NCBI GenBank assembly: GCA_051294375.1
Contig: CM119267.1
Location: 15,416,105 to 15,480,104, forward strand
Reading direction: 5' to 3'
Length of the DNA stretch: 64,000 nucleotides
Source: Paraspadella gotoi
Lineage: Eukaryota; Chaetognatha
The notes under the pieces are model-generated. The model saw only the letters and a list, made by a program, of their open reading frames with translations. It did not search any database and had not been told where the DNA came from. Made by a program: the position numbers and the translations under genes. Position 1 is the first letter of the stretch. Every line of letters starts with the position of its first letter. Shown piece by piece: positions 1 to 11,595 of the stretch.

Positions 1-1828
1 CGTAAATTATCAAACCATCGAGTTTTACAACGCTTGTGATTCGGTTCTTCGATTCTCCGATTTTCGCGACCGTCCTGATGATACTGCGCGGCCAAATCGT
101 CCAGGTCGTTGTCCAATCTAGTCGCATCAAACGTAATTCGCGACGAATCCTCTGAGTTCTCGCCGAAAATTTCCTCCAATGCAGAATCGAGCGCCAACCG
201 TTTTCGCTTCGAGTTTCCGCCTTTTATAGGGGCCGAGCGTAGTCGGTTATCTTCCGCTGGTCCACGGCGAACAAAAACGAGCGCCGCTGTGAAAGCATTC
301 CGCACACGCGCCTCTTTCGCGCGCTCTTTAGTCGGGTTGTAAAAAGAGGAAAACTTAAACTCTTTTTTGTTTTGAGTTCTTTCGTCTCCTTTCATCGGAC
401 TGGTCGTCAGAGTCTTCTGCCATTCGAGAAAAACCTCGTCTGCCCAAGTCAGCGAATGTTTCATTGGCAGACCAGTACCGAAGGCTCCTTTCTGGATTTC
501 GAAAAGTCGCGAGACGTGATCTGTCGACGCAATATGGAGCCCCATGCTTAGTAGGCGATCGATGCCGGAATTGCTTTGAACGGAGGTTCCTTTAAAGATT
601 AAGGATTTTTGAATTATAAGGGAGCTACCCATTACATTTGGGTCATTCTTACCGGTCATATTCAGCAACGTTAGTTTCGTAAATCCGACCAGATAGCGAA
701 CACTAACAAAAAAGTAATCAAAAGAATAACAAAAAGGTGTAAGGGGCGAAAGTTTCTTCCCGACATGTATTAAACCCATAACGAAACTCACCATAACCCC
801 GAGAGATTATAGTTTCCCGAAAGATCGAGCTCGCTTAAACGGGCGAGGCTTTCCCCGCCGCACATCCTGAAGCGCGACGTTATCATCCTCAAGTCTTCGT
901 CCTTCAAGTCACAACCGACGAGCGCCAGCTTAACGAGACTGGTCATCCGCCCGACGCCCAGAAGTAGCGAACGCCGAATCCCCGGAGATTCAAACTCGAC
1001 GTCTGGAGATTCCCTCGTGGAAGTCGAGAGAGAAGGGGTTAATTTGACCGTCAGTGCCACATTGGAGCTCCGTCCTCAATGATCACCTCGTAGGCGAACC
1101 TCCTGCAACGAGGTTCGGCACGCATCGGCGACGACGTCGACGACGCCGGCGGAAATTAGCGAGTGTCTCAGATCGCAAACGGAGACGAAGCGGCACCCGT
1201 AGGCGTCGGCGAAAAGACGGAAGGCTTCAACCGAGTCTTCTGGGAGGCGAAACTTGCCGAAGCGGCGAGCCTCCTCGAACAACTGGCGTCCCACGTCTTC
1301 AGGAAATTCGATGAGGGATTCCACCAAATCGACGTGGGAAGCGACAAAGGAGAGAGCAATCTGTGACGGAAAATAAATTTATGAAAAATACAAAATAAAT
1401 TTTTTTCCTAGAAATATAAAGTCATTAATTAAAAAACGTATTGGGGGGCCAGCTTAGTATTTTTTATTAAATTTATTAAATAATTAATTTATTAAATTAG
1501 CTTCTATTTTAAATAGCAACACTGATTTACTGCAGATATTAATTAGTAAATAATATTAATTCAATTGAATTTAATCTTCAGTGTAAATCACCTGAAATAA
1601 TTTCTTGGGTCTAGCACCGTTTGCAACGATGTTTGCAGTCTTCTCTTTCGGCTTTTCAGTCTCTTTTAAGTCCTCACAATTGAGAACAGACGGCTCCAAA
1701 ACCTTTGGCGGGACTTTCCGCTTTCCCCGAACCGGCTCTTGGACCCCGTCAAACCGAACCGTTGTCGTTCCGCGATACAACTCGCCACTTCCCTCGTAAA
1801 CGTAAACCTCTCCCGACCAGTCCCCCAT
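1..1828 (-). CDS. LRRC42: LRRC42-like leucine-rich repeat protein (3' end outside window)
   Basis: Four exons can be read: 1828-1592, 1360-1087, 1002-792 and 702 to the left edge, all joining in frame. The translation follows LRRC42: an N-terminal start MGDWSGEV, then FPEDVGRQLFEEARR...FADAYG (human FPEQIAEKLF...FTEAYG), then leucine-rich repeats (LVKLALVGCDLKDEDL, LSELDLSGN, FTKLTLLNMTGK), then a low-complexity basic C-terminal region (SKRKRLALDSALEE) that stays open to base 1. The ATG at 1828 lies at the expected N-terminus. The second and third introns are short (84 and 89 nt). LRRC42 is a conserved animal protein of unclear molecular function, linked in the literature to nuclear localisation and cell proliferation. 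No stop codon is reached in the window. The junction near 1087/1002 is the least certain; it was chosen because the frame changes there and a GTGATC...CCAG pair restores it. Confidence 0.75.
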
Positions 1829-2229
1829 ATTTTCAAGTTTTGCCTCGCAAGAAGCGATGCTCTGGGTAATTAATATTTAATAACTTTCCTTCCTGAACAT
1901 TGGCTGGCAGTAAGGATACGAGTTAAGCAAAGGTGAAAATAAAATGTGAACGATTTAGGTTGATATGGCGGGTAAAGGAAACATTAAGTATATCGAACAA
2001 CTTAAGCCGAGATATCACGAATATTGATAAAAACAAAGAAAGAGACCAGCTATTATGATTTCATTCAATTAAAATGCGCGAGGAATTCAAAGAGAAATGT
2101 GTGTATGCATGTGTGGCGAACGCCTAAGTCGCCTCACGGTTCCATAAAATCTATTCCTCGATTTCTTATTAAAATAAAATAACGATAAATAGCGACTAAA
2201 CTACAACACCGACGACGACGACGATAAGA
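1829..2229. other. Intergenic spacer, AT-rich
   Basis: About 400 nt between the CCSER-like stop and the LRRC42 start. I see no open frame of substance and no RNA gene. On the minus strand a possible splice acceptor (TTAATTACCCAG) lies about 40 nt before the LRRC42 ATG. Confidence 0.5.
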
Positions 2230-5200
2230 CTAGGATTGGATTTGTTGCTCAGGGTCGTGATGAGAATATTTAACCATTTGCTGCTGCAACAGAGCGATTG
2301 TTCGATCCTTGGAAGCCAATTTTTGACTCAGGAAAGCCATCTGGTTCCTGTAGACAAAGGATAGGTCAATTGACAAGAAACAAACATTGCGGTAAGAGTA
2401 TTACAACAAATAATTCGGTCAATAACCTCAGCTCTTGATTTTCTGCAGCGAGGGTTTCCGGATCAGTAGTAGTAGACTCGATTAGTGTGGCGGGGTCAAA
2501 ACCAGGATGAGATTCGTTCATCGGAAAGTGCGCCGAATGTCTCTTGGACATCTGAGTTTTAAACGTCGGAAGTAAATTGTTGCAGTTGCTACAGTGGCTG
2601 GAGGGCCAGAGAAAAGAGCGAGCGTGACCAGGTGAGGCCGCGGGTGAGTAAGCCTGAGAAAATAAAAAATACTACTAAATTATAAAATTAAATGGTTTTG
2701 TTTTTTCATAATAATAGCTTACCACGGCACTGAACTCATCCTGCTGTAATATCCTCTTCAATTTGAACAACATGGTTTTCATGGAAATAACGTCCTGGAG
2801 AGAGCGACGATACGTGACCCCATCCAACACGAACGCCAGCCCGTCCGGGTCGGGTTCAATCGGAAGAGACTTGGGAGGTCGGAATTTGGGCAGCGTGGTA
2901 GCGGGGGCGGACCATCTTGGCGTGGCAGTGGCGGACAGCGATCGCCCGCCTCCCTTCGCGCCCAGAGGAGAAGCCGTCCGGGATACCTCGACGACGGAGG
3001 CGCAGCGCTGTTTAAGCACGGGCGACGCCGACGACCCTTGTTCAATCGCATCCTTGTCGACGCCTCGAAAGGCAGTCACTTTGGAGCAGGACCAGACGCT
3101 GGGATGGCTATCCATCAGACCTCCGTTGGAGGGTCGTGACGACGATGACGAGCCCGACGTTTTTTTCTTCGGCGAAGATCCCGCGGTGCTCGAGGAAATG
3201 TCGAGACTACGTTGAAGCAAATCCAATTCTTCCCTGATCTCGTCCAATCCGTCGAGAAAGTGTCCATCGCCGCCGCCTTCTTCATTGTACGTCATCATAT
3301 CGCCCCCGGCGAGTGATTTAGAGCGCGGCTCGGTCGCCGATTCTTTCCGTCGAGCGGGAGACGAATCTTTTCTTCGACGAAGGACGACGGGGTCGAGGGT
3401 ATCGTCGACCGAGTTGTCTACGTCGAGCATCAGGTCGTTAGAGTCGAGTGAACACGAGGACAAAGTCTCAATGTCGGGTAAGTTAATCGAACCCGCGTCG
3501 GCGTCGCTTTGAGATCGAGTCATGGGATGATCGTCAGATTCGACGAAGTCGCTGTCGCTAACGGAGCGGGATTGATCGGCAGCCTGGTCGGCGGAGGCGG
3601 AAATCCCCTTGGGAAACGCTTCTTCCTCCTCCACCGACGACCCTTTGCCCAAGTCGAGGAGATCATCGGCCCGAAGGCGAGAGATGTTAACAGATTTAGC
3701 TGCTTTGGATTCATCGTCGACACCGGCGTCCGCCTTCTTGAGGGGACTCGTCGAGCGGGAAGAGGCGCTTTCCACGAAGCTTTTTTCTTTAACGACGACC
3801 GGCGCCGATTTAAACGTCACTGATGTCGGAGGCGCGAGAGGCGTTTCCACATCTTCTTCTAGGCTGTAGCTTTGTAGAGACAGATTGAGGTTAGTCTTGG
3901 GAATGGGTGATTCTGGGTCCACGATCTCGATGTCTTCATGAGCGTCGTCGTCGTCCTCACTGATTTCCGTTTGAAAGGACCCCTCTCTCGCAGGTTCGAC
4001 CTCTTTCGTTATGAGACTAGAATTTGCAGCAATAGTTTCCTTCTCTGTCGCTGATTGAGCGACGGCGACAACCTTCTCGCTGACCATGGCGTCGCTCGAG
4101 GCTTTTTCGTCGTTCCTCACTAGGTTGTTGTTGAAGTTGAGCACGGCCTTCCTCGCGGGAGACTTGACGGGAGTATCGATTGGGCCGGCGACGTCGCTGC
4201 TCTGAAGAGAAACGAAATCCTCGGAAGAAGATGCGTCGATAAAGTTGAGACCGTCAACGGAGAAATGGTTGTTGTCACGACGGGAAGATTGCGTCGAAGC
4301 CGGTCGAGACTCGGCAATGGAATTGGAAAGAATCGCTTGGCCGACGGATTCTTCTCGATTATCCCCCATCAAAGACGCCGTCCCGGGTTCCCCGCCGTCC
4401 GCCGCGCTCTTCCCAAAACCGAAAGCCCGCGTGATCAGCTCCTTGCGAATCCGTTCGTTCGGGGACTTTATGGGAGGGGGAGCTGGGGCGGCGGCGAAAG
4501 CGCGCGAAGCGGCGGCGGGTGGCATGAGTCTGGACTTGATTCCGTCGTAACGGAACCCGAATCCAGAGTTTTTAATCTTCCCTATGCCGCCGCTCTGCGC
4601 CTTTCCACTCTTCGTAGGCTGGGGAATGGGGGTCGGGGCCGAAGGCTCAGCCGCCGAGGTTTTTTCAACTGGCTTCGGTGAGCGAACGATCCCGAATTGG
4701 AAATTACGCCCCGATTTGTTTGAGGGGATGGTGCTGTTAGGGGCTCCAACACCCAGGCTGGTGGTCCCAGAGGACTTAGAGCCGCCCAAGAGACGCGATC
4801 GCCCACGCGCCGGAATCGGAAGACCGCGAGATTTCAATGAGAGGCCCGAAGACGGCGAGGTTGTTAAACCGGGAGAGGTTGTCTCGGTTTCGGCGTCTCC
4901 ATTCGTCGAGCGAGAAGTACATTGGTTGTTGTTGATGCTGTTTTTATTGTTTCTTCGAATATTGCTACTGTTGTTGTTGTTGTTTGATCTGAAACCGAAT
5001 CTCGCTGTAACAGGAGAGTTGTCCACGGGAGTAGCATTGTCGATGGCAGCGTCCTCTAGACTCTCCACCGATGCGCAGGGGATGACTCTTCGGGGGATAA
5101 ACTGGTCTTCTAGATTTAATTCCCTCGCTGATGGTGAAGTCCCCGACGACGACGTCGCCACCGCCACTCGGGTTTTGCTTTTCGGTCGCGGGAGTCCACG

Positions 5201-5608
5201 ACCACGGCCAGACACGGGAGCCTTGGCCCGACCCTCCCGCTCCCGAAGCCCACCGTTAGAAGAGCCAGGGGCGAGCGCGTTGTTGCTTAGCCCAGAAGGT
5301 CGAAATCCGAAGCCTTCTCTCGTGGCAGAACCCGCCGATATTTTATCGCCTGGTCCTCTGGGATGAGCCATATTCGCGCCGGGTTCCTCGGATACGGCGG
5401 CGTGGAACCCGTTGACCGCCGGAGCGTTCGATCGCGGCGAGACCAGAGACTTGGGTGAGAAAAGACGAAAGGAGCGGTAGGAGAGGGAGGATTTAAGACT
5501 TGGGGTGTCGGCGAACGAATCCGCGTCGCTCGCCGATCGAGATGGGGGAATTCTTTGCTTAGGCGCTGCGGTGTTGGTTAAAGAAGGGCGTGATTGTTGA
5601 GAGCCCAT
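2230..5608 (-). CDS. CCSER/FAM190-like serine-rich coiled-coil protein
   Basis: Three exons, 5608-2723, 2653-2427 and 2347-2230, give 1076 residues. Most of the protein is disordered: rich in Ser, Pro and Asn with many SSR/SPR motifs, an acidic stretch (SEDDDDAHEDIE) and an Asn-rich tract (NNNNNSSN near residue 210) made from AAC/AAT repeats. The conserved part is C-terminal: VLDGVTYRRSLQDVISMKTM then LKRILQQDEF, followed after two introns by ETLAAENQELRNQMAFLSQ and KDRTIALLQQQMVKYS, a short coiled coil. That pattern resembles the end of CCSER1/CCSER2 (FAM190), microtubule-associated proteins linked to mitosis. The start MGSQQSRPS is a true ATG; MG could be N-myristoylated (MGSQQS), which is inference. 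The first exon is very large (2.9 kb) compared with its neighbours. If it is not a CCSER orthologue it is an unidentified disordered protein with a conserved C-terminal coil. Confidence 0.6.
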
Positions 5609-6033
5609 TTGATAATTAAGCGATTTGGAAGGTGACAGGGAGAGGGGGATCGGCGTGGCAAAGGCGGTCCAAGGGGTCGCGTGAAAGAAGATGCGAGAAT
5701 GACTGGAATGTTTTTTCGTAGGGAAAGTTGGGCATCTCGAAAGAAAAAAGTTCCATAACTGATAACACCGTTAGAGGGAAAAGCGCTTAAAAGGTTTTAT
5801 ATAAATTATCTCTTGACTAGTACGACTTGCTGAAAAAAATAAAAAAAATAAATATCATCCAATACCTCACAAAAACAACTTCATGAACATGAAGTTAATG
5901 ATAATAAAAATAATAATTAAGTCACCTATGACTAGATCATCTAGATCAAAATTTCACATACGCGATTTGTTTTCTTAGCAGTAAATATGAACAAAAACCA
6001 GAATTAGTAATTCATGAGATTTCGAAAATTTTA
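5609..6033. other. Intergenic spacer
   Basis: About 425 nt. The part next to the CCSER-like start (5609-5700) is GC-richer than most spacers here and may be promoter or 5' UTR; the rest is AT-rich. I see nothing else in it. Confidence 0.4.
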
Positions 6034-7351
6034 TCACAGACGAGATTTAATTTGATTGTCTAAAGACAAAAAACGACATATTTCCGTTGAGATGACATCG
6101 GACTTTTCAATCGGCACCGAATGTCCGCAAGAAGTGATCATGACCAATTGACTGCCGGCAATTCCTAGATTCATAAATATGATTGTGAATAAACAAAAAA
6201 GATTGGTTAATTTAGCCTACTTTTGGCAGGACCTTGATGAAGAACTTCTGCCCCACGACTATTAACGATAGCGTCAGAGTCGCCCCAGAGCACCAGAGTA
6301 GGACATTTTACAAAAGTCATGTAAACGTTGGTAAGGTTAGACATTGGATCGTTCATCTGTTTAAATTAAAATTATTTTCGAATTTGTTTTGACAAAGTTC
6401 GTGACCTCACCCTAACAAACCTTAACTTGAAGAAATTTCCACATTTTTTTAAAGGCGGGATTATATGGCCTTCTTTTTTCCAGGTATGCGGCCAATTGCT
6501 CTGACGAAAAGTATAATGATTCCTTGTTACAAACCAACACTTTCATATTAAACCTCATTTCCTCGATCGTTTCGGGGATGAGATATTTGCGGATCGGATT
6601 TTCTACATCGTTGTCTTCATCGTCCTCAGTGATGTTTTCTTTTTTCGATTGGTACTCCACGATAGCGTCATAAAATTCCGAGGTTTCGGGGAAGGTCGCG
6701 ATTCCAGGACAAATGGCGATCAAGCTCCGCACCTCATCTGGATACAAAGCCGCCATGATGACGCCCACGGCGCCCCCCAGAGAATGTCCTCCGACGTGGT
6801 AGCGGCGTAGACCTAATTCCCGGGTCGATCGAGACGGATACAAAGCGGACAAACGAACGGAAAAGTCTTTGATCGGCTCTCACCGAGTGTTTCGGTGAAT
6901 TGGTGAACGCGTACGGCCATGTCCTTGGCGGTGAAACTGTCGGTTTCTCGGAAAGTCGTTGACCCGTGGCCGGGAAGATCAACGGCAATAACATGCAGAG
7001 ATTCTGGTAGCTGCTCTAACACCGTCCGCCATGTTCCTTTAGATCTGTTTTAATTTGAGAATTTAGAATTCCGTTTCCGAATGCTCGGTGCACAGGGAAG
7101 AGGGAAGCGTCCAACGGCTCATTTCATTACCCGGTGAATCCGTGCATCAGAATGAGCGTGTCGTTGAGCGACTGATCGCCCTGTTCGACGAAGGACACTT
7201 CATAGTCGGGATCGTCCGATAACTTAATTTTTTTCAGCATGACGCGATTTTTACGCTTTTTTTTTAAATTATAAACGGTCTCATAGTAAGAATATATGAG
7301 GTAGGTCAAACCGACAGTTCCGATAAAACACAACGTCGCCAATATTTTCAT
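6034..7351 (-). CDS. ABHD6: ABHD6-like monoacylglycerol lipase
   Basis: Five exons (7351-7131, 7044-6884, 6812-6421, 6356-6221, 6164-6034) give 346 residues, close to human ABHD6 (337). The family hydrolyses monoacylglycerols, including 2-arachidonoylglycerol, as an integral membrane enzyme. An N-terminal hydrophobic segment (ILATLCFIGTVGLTYLIYSY) precedes a basic KKKRKNR stretch and matches the single membrane anchor of ABHD6. The alpha/beta-hydrolase motifs are all visible: oxyanion HGFTG, AVDLPGHGST, the nucleophile elbow GGHSLGG, the acid in LVLWGDSDAIV and the histidine in TSCGHSVP. The open frame continues upstream of 7351 but without an ATG, so I take the Met at 7351. A charged insert between elbow and acid (TEDDEDNDVE) lies in the variable cap region. 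Confidence 0.88.
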
Positions 7352-8467
7352 CTCAAGAAAGAACACGGGAAGAAAATATGTGATGATAATGGAAAAATCC
7401 ACATGTAAATAACTGTATGGTTAACAATGTAACTTCTAAAAAAGTTAACACGTTCAAAAGAACATTTCTAGTATGTAATGCGAAAAAGTAATCGACCAGG
7501 CTATCACATAATTAAAGGCAATATATATATTATATACTATATATAGTTTAATTGAAAATATCTCTCGGCACACGCAAACGCAAACAAAAAAAGAATATAT
7601 TTATTATAATTAAATTTAGCACTTTTAGACATAATCGTACTAATAAGTTTCTAAAAAGTATCCCCAATGAGCTTTTATATTTATACGTATATTTCTGTAT
7701 TTAAAATGACGTGTTTCTATCATCTTTGATTCTTTATGTTAGAGGCTTCGACCCTAATTGTTATTTTTTTCAGGAAAACAAAACAGGTTGTTACAACTGG
7801 ATACGTATTTCTGTAGTACTCTGCACTTTTTATATTCGACCTCAGAAGAATTCATCTCTATTTTAGTCTGTCTGACAATGGGGCATTTTAATAGTCAAAT
7901 CAGTCATTAATTTGCATAAATCTAAAAATTCTAGAATCTATACTCACAAAACAGTAAAAGCAAATTTAGGGCTACACTGAATGAGATTTATCTTTTTTAT
8001 CTATCTTATTACATATAAATATTTCTGTCTAGGGCATGAAATCGAATGGGCAAAAAAGTTCACCTTTCTAAAGACACTTAAAAGATCATTGGCAGATACA
8101 TCAAACACGTTGCATATTATGTGTAATTGAATAATTTTATCATATTTACGTTACAAGGATATAAAAAATAAAGATACAACCATCCGAAAACATTTCAACA
8201 AGTAAACAGGAAAAAACATTTGATATCATGATTATACAGGTTGTCTTAAAAATAACGTTAGTATTCAGGGACAATTTTATTAGATCCAACACAAATCAAA
8301 AAATTATCAAGTAAATTTTACTATCAATACTAATTAATATGTGTTTTATCACCGTAAGCATCTGCTTAAAATATTATTCATTGACATGCATAACTGACGA
8401 GTTGTTAAGCGCATATGTTAGGGGGCAAACCATATTTCATATTTCACATATTTCAGCTGCAACCCTT
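7352..8467. other. Intergenic spacer, AT-rich, no gene seen
   Basis: About 1.1 kb, one of the longer spacers here. It is strongly AT-rich with a short TATATA run near 7520-7545. Only short chance frames are present on either strand. It presumably holds the ABHD6 promoter and the 3' UTR of the RING gene. Confidence 0.5.
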
Positions 8468-10234
8468 TCATCGAAACCGATGTAAAGGAAAAGGTGGCAT
8501 GAATCTGGGCCGAAATCCTGGACGACGTAGAAGATGCGGCGGCGGTGGGCGGTGATTGTGAGGAATAGGAAGACGAAATCGCATATTTTGTGGCCGCAAA
8601 ATGATAGGCGTGGTGTCGCATCTCATGGGCACAGGATTTGGGGAATTATTACAGTTGACATCGTGACTCTCCTTCAATTCTGGCACCTTAGTTTCTCTTG
8701 GCTTCTCATCGGATTTGACATTTTCTACGAAGGAATTAATTACGTCCAAACGAAATGCGACGGGAATATCTGGGTCCTCGCCGAGTCGACGAGCAGATTC
8801 CAATTTTTCCAAGAATCGTCGAATGGACGCGGATGAAGAAAAAGCGAGAATAACTCTAAATATTTCTCCTTCATTAGTGCGAAGTTCGTTTTTAAATTTT
8901 ACATCGACTACGTCATGGCGCATCGCATCGTTGAGATACTTAACGTGAGCGAATTGCCTCGTCATCTCAAGCATAACTTGTAGTTCTTCGCGATAAACGG
9001 CGTCGGGAGAGCTTCGAAAGGGCATTGATAAAAAATTCTTCATAGCCGCTTTCGCCTTCTCCCTTTCTTCGACGGTGGCGTATTGTGGATTGTATTCAGT
9101 TTCGGCGTCTCGAGAAACCTCGATCTCTTCGTCGCTGAAGAAGACGTCATAGGGTGCATTTTGAGCGGAGTTGGCCGAGTCGAGGTTCAGATTGACCGCA
9201 TCGGGGTTCGAATCCCCCGCATCGGTGTTCGGATAAACAGCATGGAGGTTCAAATTAACCGCATCGAGATTCGGATTGACCGCATCGAGATTCGGATCGG
9301 TATGCAAGTCGATAGAAGGGGAAGATGAGTCGAAATATTGAGCCGAAGGGCCAATTAACTCAGGGTTATCATCTGAACATGGCAAAGGAACGTTTGCATT
9401 AGACTGTGAAATGACCGAATCGCGTAACGGATCAGCAGAATGTGGCAATCGAAAGCGAGAATGGGAAGAGTGTTCAGCCGTCGTATTTCCTTCTTCAATG
9501 ATGAGCGTTTCGAACTGATTAATGGTAACGAAGGAGGGCGAGGCCTCCAAAAAGCCCGATTCGCTCGAGATCGATTCTTTTTCCAGTTCAGCCGAGTTCG
9601 ATCCGTTTTCGCGTTGTAACTTTTTCTTCTTCTTTCGCTTCTTTTTATCGGCCTCCTTCCATTCCTGTTCGAGTTCATTCGGCACGGATTCAGACGAGAC
9701 AACCCCAATGGAATCGACGAGGTCGACCAGCTGTACCATCCTTGAAATTCGATCAAACACCTCCGCCTTTTTCTTGAGCCTTTGGTTCTCTTCACGAAGA
9801 CTCGCAACCATCGTTTCAGCCATCCCGATGCGGTCCTCCAGCTCGGCAGCCTCCTTCGATTTGGCCGCCTCTACGCTCGCCAGCAACGCCTCCGACAGCT
9901 CTAGCTTTTTCCGCAAAGCCTTCAATTCACCCTCGCGTGAGAAAGCTCCTTCGACAAGCTCTTCCGCGAGCAAAATCTGACTTCGGAGTTCATCGTGTTG
10001 TTCCTCGTTGTCAGACTGGAAAGAGAAGAAAAGTCGCCTGACGACCCCACGCGCGGGGTTCGTCTCGAACCGAACCTTGCAAGAGGGACAGAGCGCGGGC
10101 TGCTGTTGCGCCTGAGATTTGCGAGCCCAATCGAGGAGGCATTCCAAATGAAAAGTGTGACCGCAGGCGCACGCCGCTATGTTCTCCAAATTGTCAAAAA
10201 TTTCGAAACAGATGGGACAATTTGGTAGTTTCAT
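8468..10234 (-). CDS. TRAIP: TRAIP-like RING-finger E3 ubiquitin ligase (intronless)
   Basis: A single uninterrupted frame of 588 residues. Residues 5-55 form a RING-H2 finger: CPICF, then CGHTFHLECLLDW, then CPSCKV, followed by RGVVRRLFFSFQ. TRAIP has the same order (CTIC, CGHTFHLQCLIQW, CPQCRI, then KLFFDLAQ). A coiled coil follows (about 65-160), as in TRAIP, the ligase that ubiquitinates the CMG helicase at stalled forks and in mitosis. The rest diverges: a KKKRKKKKKLQ nuclear-signal-like run near 200, an 11-residue repeat region near 300-350, a helical stretch near 395-510, and a C-terminus rich in Arg, Pro and His. The C-terminal PIP box of vertebrate TRAIP (QxxLDTFL) is not visible. 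The lack of introns stands out. A strong acceptor-like sequence sits 61 nt upstream. The RING identity is firm; strict TRAIP orthology is likely but not proven. Confidence 0.7.
   Translation of the reverse strand: MKLPNCPICFEIFDNLENIAACACGHTFHLECLLDWARKSQAQQQPALCPSCKVRFETNPARGVVRRLFFSFQSDNEEQHDELRSQILLAEELVEGAFSREGELKALRKKLELSEALLASVEAAKSKEAAELEDRIGMAETMVASLREENQRLKKKAEVFDRISRMVQLVDLVDSIGVVSSESVPNELEQEWKEADKKKRKKKKKLQRENGSNSAELEKESISSESGFLEASPSFVTINQFETLIIEEGNTTAEHSSHSRFRLPHSADPLRDSVISQSNANVPLPCSDDNPELIGPSAQYFDSSSPSIDLHTDPNLDAVNPNLDAVNLNLHAVYPNTDAGDSNPDAVNLNLDSANSAQNAPYDVFFSDEEIEVSRDAETEYNPQYATVEEREKAKAAMKNFLSMPFRSSPDAVYREELQVMLEMTRQFAHVKYLNDAMRHDVVDVKFKNELRTNEGEIFRVILAFSSSASIRRFLEKLESARRLGEDPDIPVAFRLDVINSFVENVKSDEKPRETKVPELKESHDVNCNNSPNPVPMRCDTTPIILRPQNMRFRLPIPHNHRPPPPHLLRRPGFRPRFMPPFPLHRFR
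9165..9315 (-). repeat. Short in-frame tandem repeat in the RING gene
   Basis: The coding strand repeats a unit of about 33 nt that encodes variations of NLDAVNPNLDAVNLNLHAVYPN and related blocks, ending near NLDSANSAQN. Units have diverged (DAV, HAV, DAG, DSA), so the array is old or under weak constraint. It lies in the disordered middle of the protein and may vary in copy number between individuals. Confidence 0.7.
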
Positions 10235-10295
10235 TATAATAATTACGTAGTAAATACACTGAGCATAACTTCATGAAAGCGCTTTCGGTTTAGAA

Positions 10296-10311
10296 CTAGA
10301 AAAAAAAATTG
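10296..10311 (-). other. Candidate 3' splice site upstream of the TRAIP-like gene
   Basis: On the minus strand, poly-T then CTAG ends 61 nt before the ATG at 10234. The nearest upstream coding region (PRDX4) stops 237 nt before this gene starts. It could end a 5'-UTR intron or be a trans-splice acceptor. Confidence 0.4.
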
Positions 10312-10471
10312 CAACAGTGTAATTCCATTAGTTTGCACATTTAACTACATTTAATTAAACTTAACTATATCAGCTGTGAATGCTCAGATTAATGAATCTT
10401 TTAGTGAAGGAATGATGAAGAGTTCGGAAGTGAGGTCAACCGTCTCTGTATGTCTCCCTCTAAATTAAAGT

Positions 10472-11595
10472 TTAATCGTTGACTTTTTGGAAGTATTTGA
10501 GCTTGTCGCTTGGGTTGGGGATGATGGTGTCGGCCCCGGGTTTCCATCCGGCAGGGCAAACCTCTCCGTGCTTATCCGTGTATTGAAAAGCCTGCACGAG
10601 GCGAAGCGTTTCGTCGACTGACCGGCCGACAGGTAGATCGTTCATCGTAATTTGCCTGAGCAAATACATAATTTATTAATAAATTCAAAAAAAGAAGCAA
10701 AAGGCAAAGAACGATTAAAATAACACTTTTTTTTGTTGTAAAGATACCTCAAAACACCCTTGTCGTCAACGATAAAGAGACCACGAAGCGAATGACCCGC
10801 GTCCTCCAGGTAGACCCCGTAATCTTTGGAGATCTTGTGCGTCAAGTCAGACAAAAGAGGAATATCCAGGCTCCCCAATCCGCCATCTTTACGAGGAGTC
10901 TTTATCCAGGCCAAGTGCGTGAATTGAGAGTCGACAGAAACGCCCACAACTTCCGCGTTGATAGCTCGGAATTCTTTAGCCCGATCACTGAAAAAGAGCG
11001 GAAAAAATGACGTGAAAAATATTTGGTTTAGAAAAACTAACCACTGACAAGTAAACACACTCGACAATTGATAATATTAATGAAATTGGTACAACCAATA
11101 TAAAAATTATCCATTCATTTAATAGATAAGCGATCTTGCCCCTGACAGGCTTTGGGGGTTTAAGGCCTCCATCACTCTTACAAAAAAATTACATAGCAGG
11201 TCCCTGCAAGCTTTCAATCAAGCCTCTCTTACAATCTCTATCAATAAAGTGGTATAATTTTTAAAAACTACCAACCTGAAGGCAATAATTTCCGTTGGAC
11301 AAACGAAAGTAAAGTCGAGCGGGTAAAAGAAGAATACCAAATACTTTCCCTTGAACATGTTGAGATTTAAGTCCTTGAACTCAGCGCCGACGACTGCGGT
11401 GCCTTCCCAATATGGAGCCGGCTTGGAAATAAGCGCCTTGCTCACTGAAAGCTGATGCGATCCGGCGCGGGGCTCTTGCGGGTAGACGAGACCCTCACCG
11501 AAAGAATGGCACGCCTCATCGCGACCAATCGCCGTCGCAAAATGGCAGGCAATCAACAAATTCGCCAAGGCGAAAATGATGAGACGCCCCTCCAT
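10472..11595 (-). CDS. PRDX4: Peroxiredoxin-4 (secretory-pathway typical 2-Cys peroxiredoxin)
   Basis: Exons 11595-11276, 10987-10748 and 10655-10472 give 247 residues. A signal peptide ([20 protein letters not shown]) and a Prdx4-type leader ([18 protein letters not shown], with the extra Cys of that class) precede the fold. The peroxidatic motif [13 protein letters not shown] and the resolving motif [12 protein letters not shown] are both intact, as are the DSQFTHLAW and SLRGLFIVD blocks. The enzyme reduces hydrogen peroxide in the ER and passes oxidising equivalents to protein disulfide isomerase. The C-terminus is KVND, not a KDEL-type signal, so ER retention would depend on partner binding as in vertebrate Prdx4. 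Intron 1 (11275-10988) contains a copy of repeat family A. A possible 5'-UTR donor (CTACGTAAGT) lies about 105 nt upstream of the ATG, which would give this gene an ordinary spliced leader exon. Confidence 0.92.
11074..11235 (-). repeat. Repeat family A, 5'-truncated copy in a PRDX4 intron
   Basis: The reverse complement matches the core of the 324-bp unit at 54901-55815 from GATTGAAAGCTTGCAGGG onward, through TGTAAGAGTGATGGAGGCC, and ends at the same ATTGGTTGTACCAAT hairpin and TTTCAT. It is diverged from the tandem copies by substitutions and small gaps. The shared exact 3' end with a ragged 5' end suggests retroposition. Confidence 0.8.

Noticed and set aside
4584-5366. 260-codon plus-strand frame opposite the CCSER-like exon
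   Set aside because: Antisense shadow of a long, GC-richer coding exon; the minus-strand frame has the conserved C-terminus and spliced continuation.
7352-7402. Longer ABHD6 start 17 codons upstream
   Set aside because: The codon is GTG; the first in-frame ATG at 7351 leaves a membrane anchor of normal length.
9200-9225. GGGGTTCGAATCCCCC resembling a tRNA T-arm
   Set aside because: It lies in the coding repeat of the RING gene, with no A box or acceptor stem around it.
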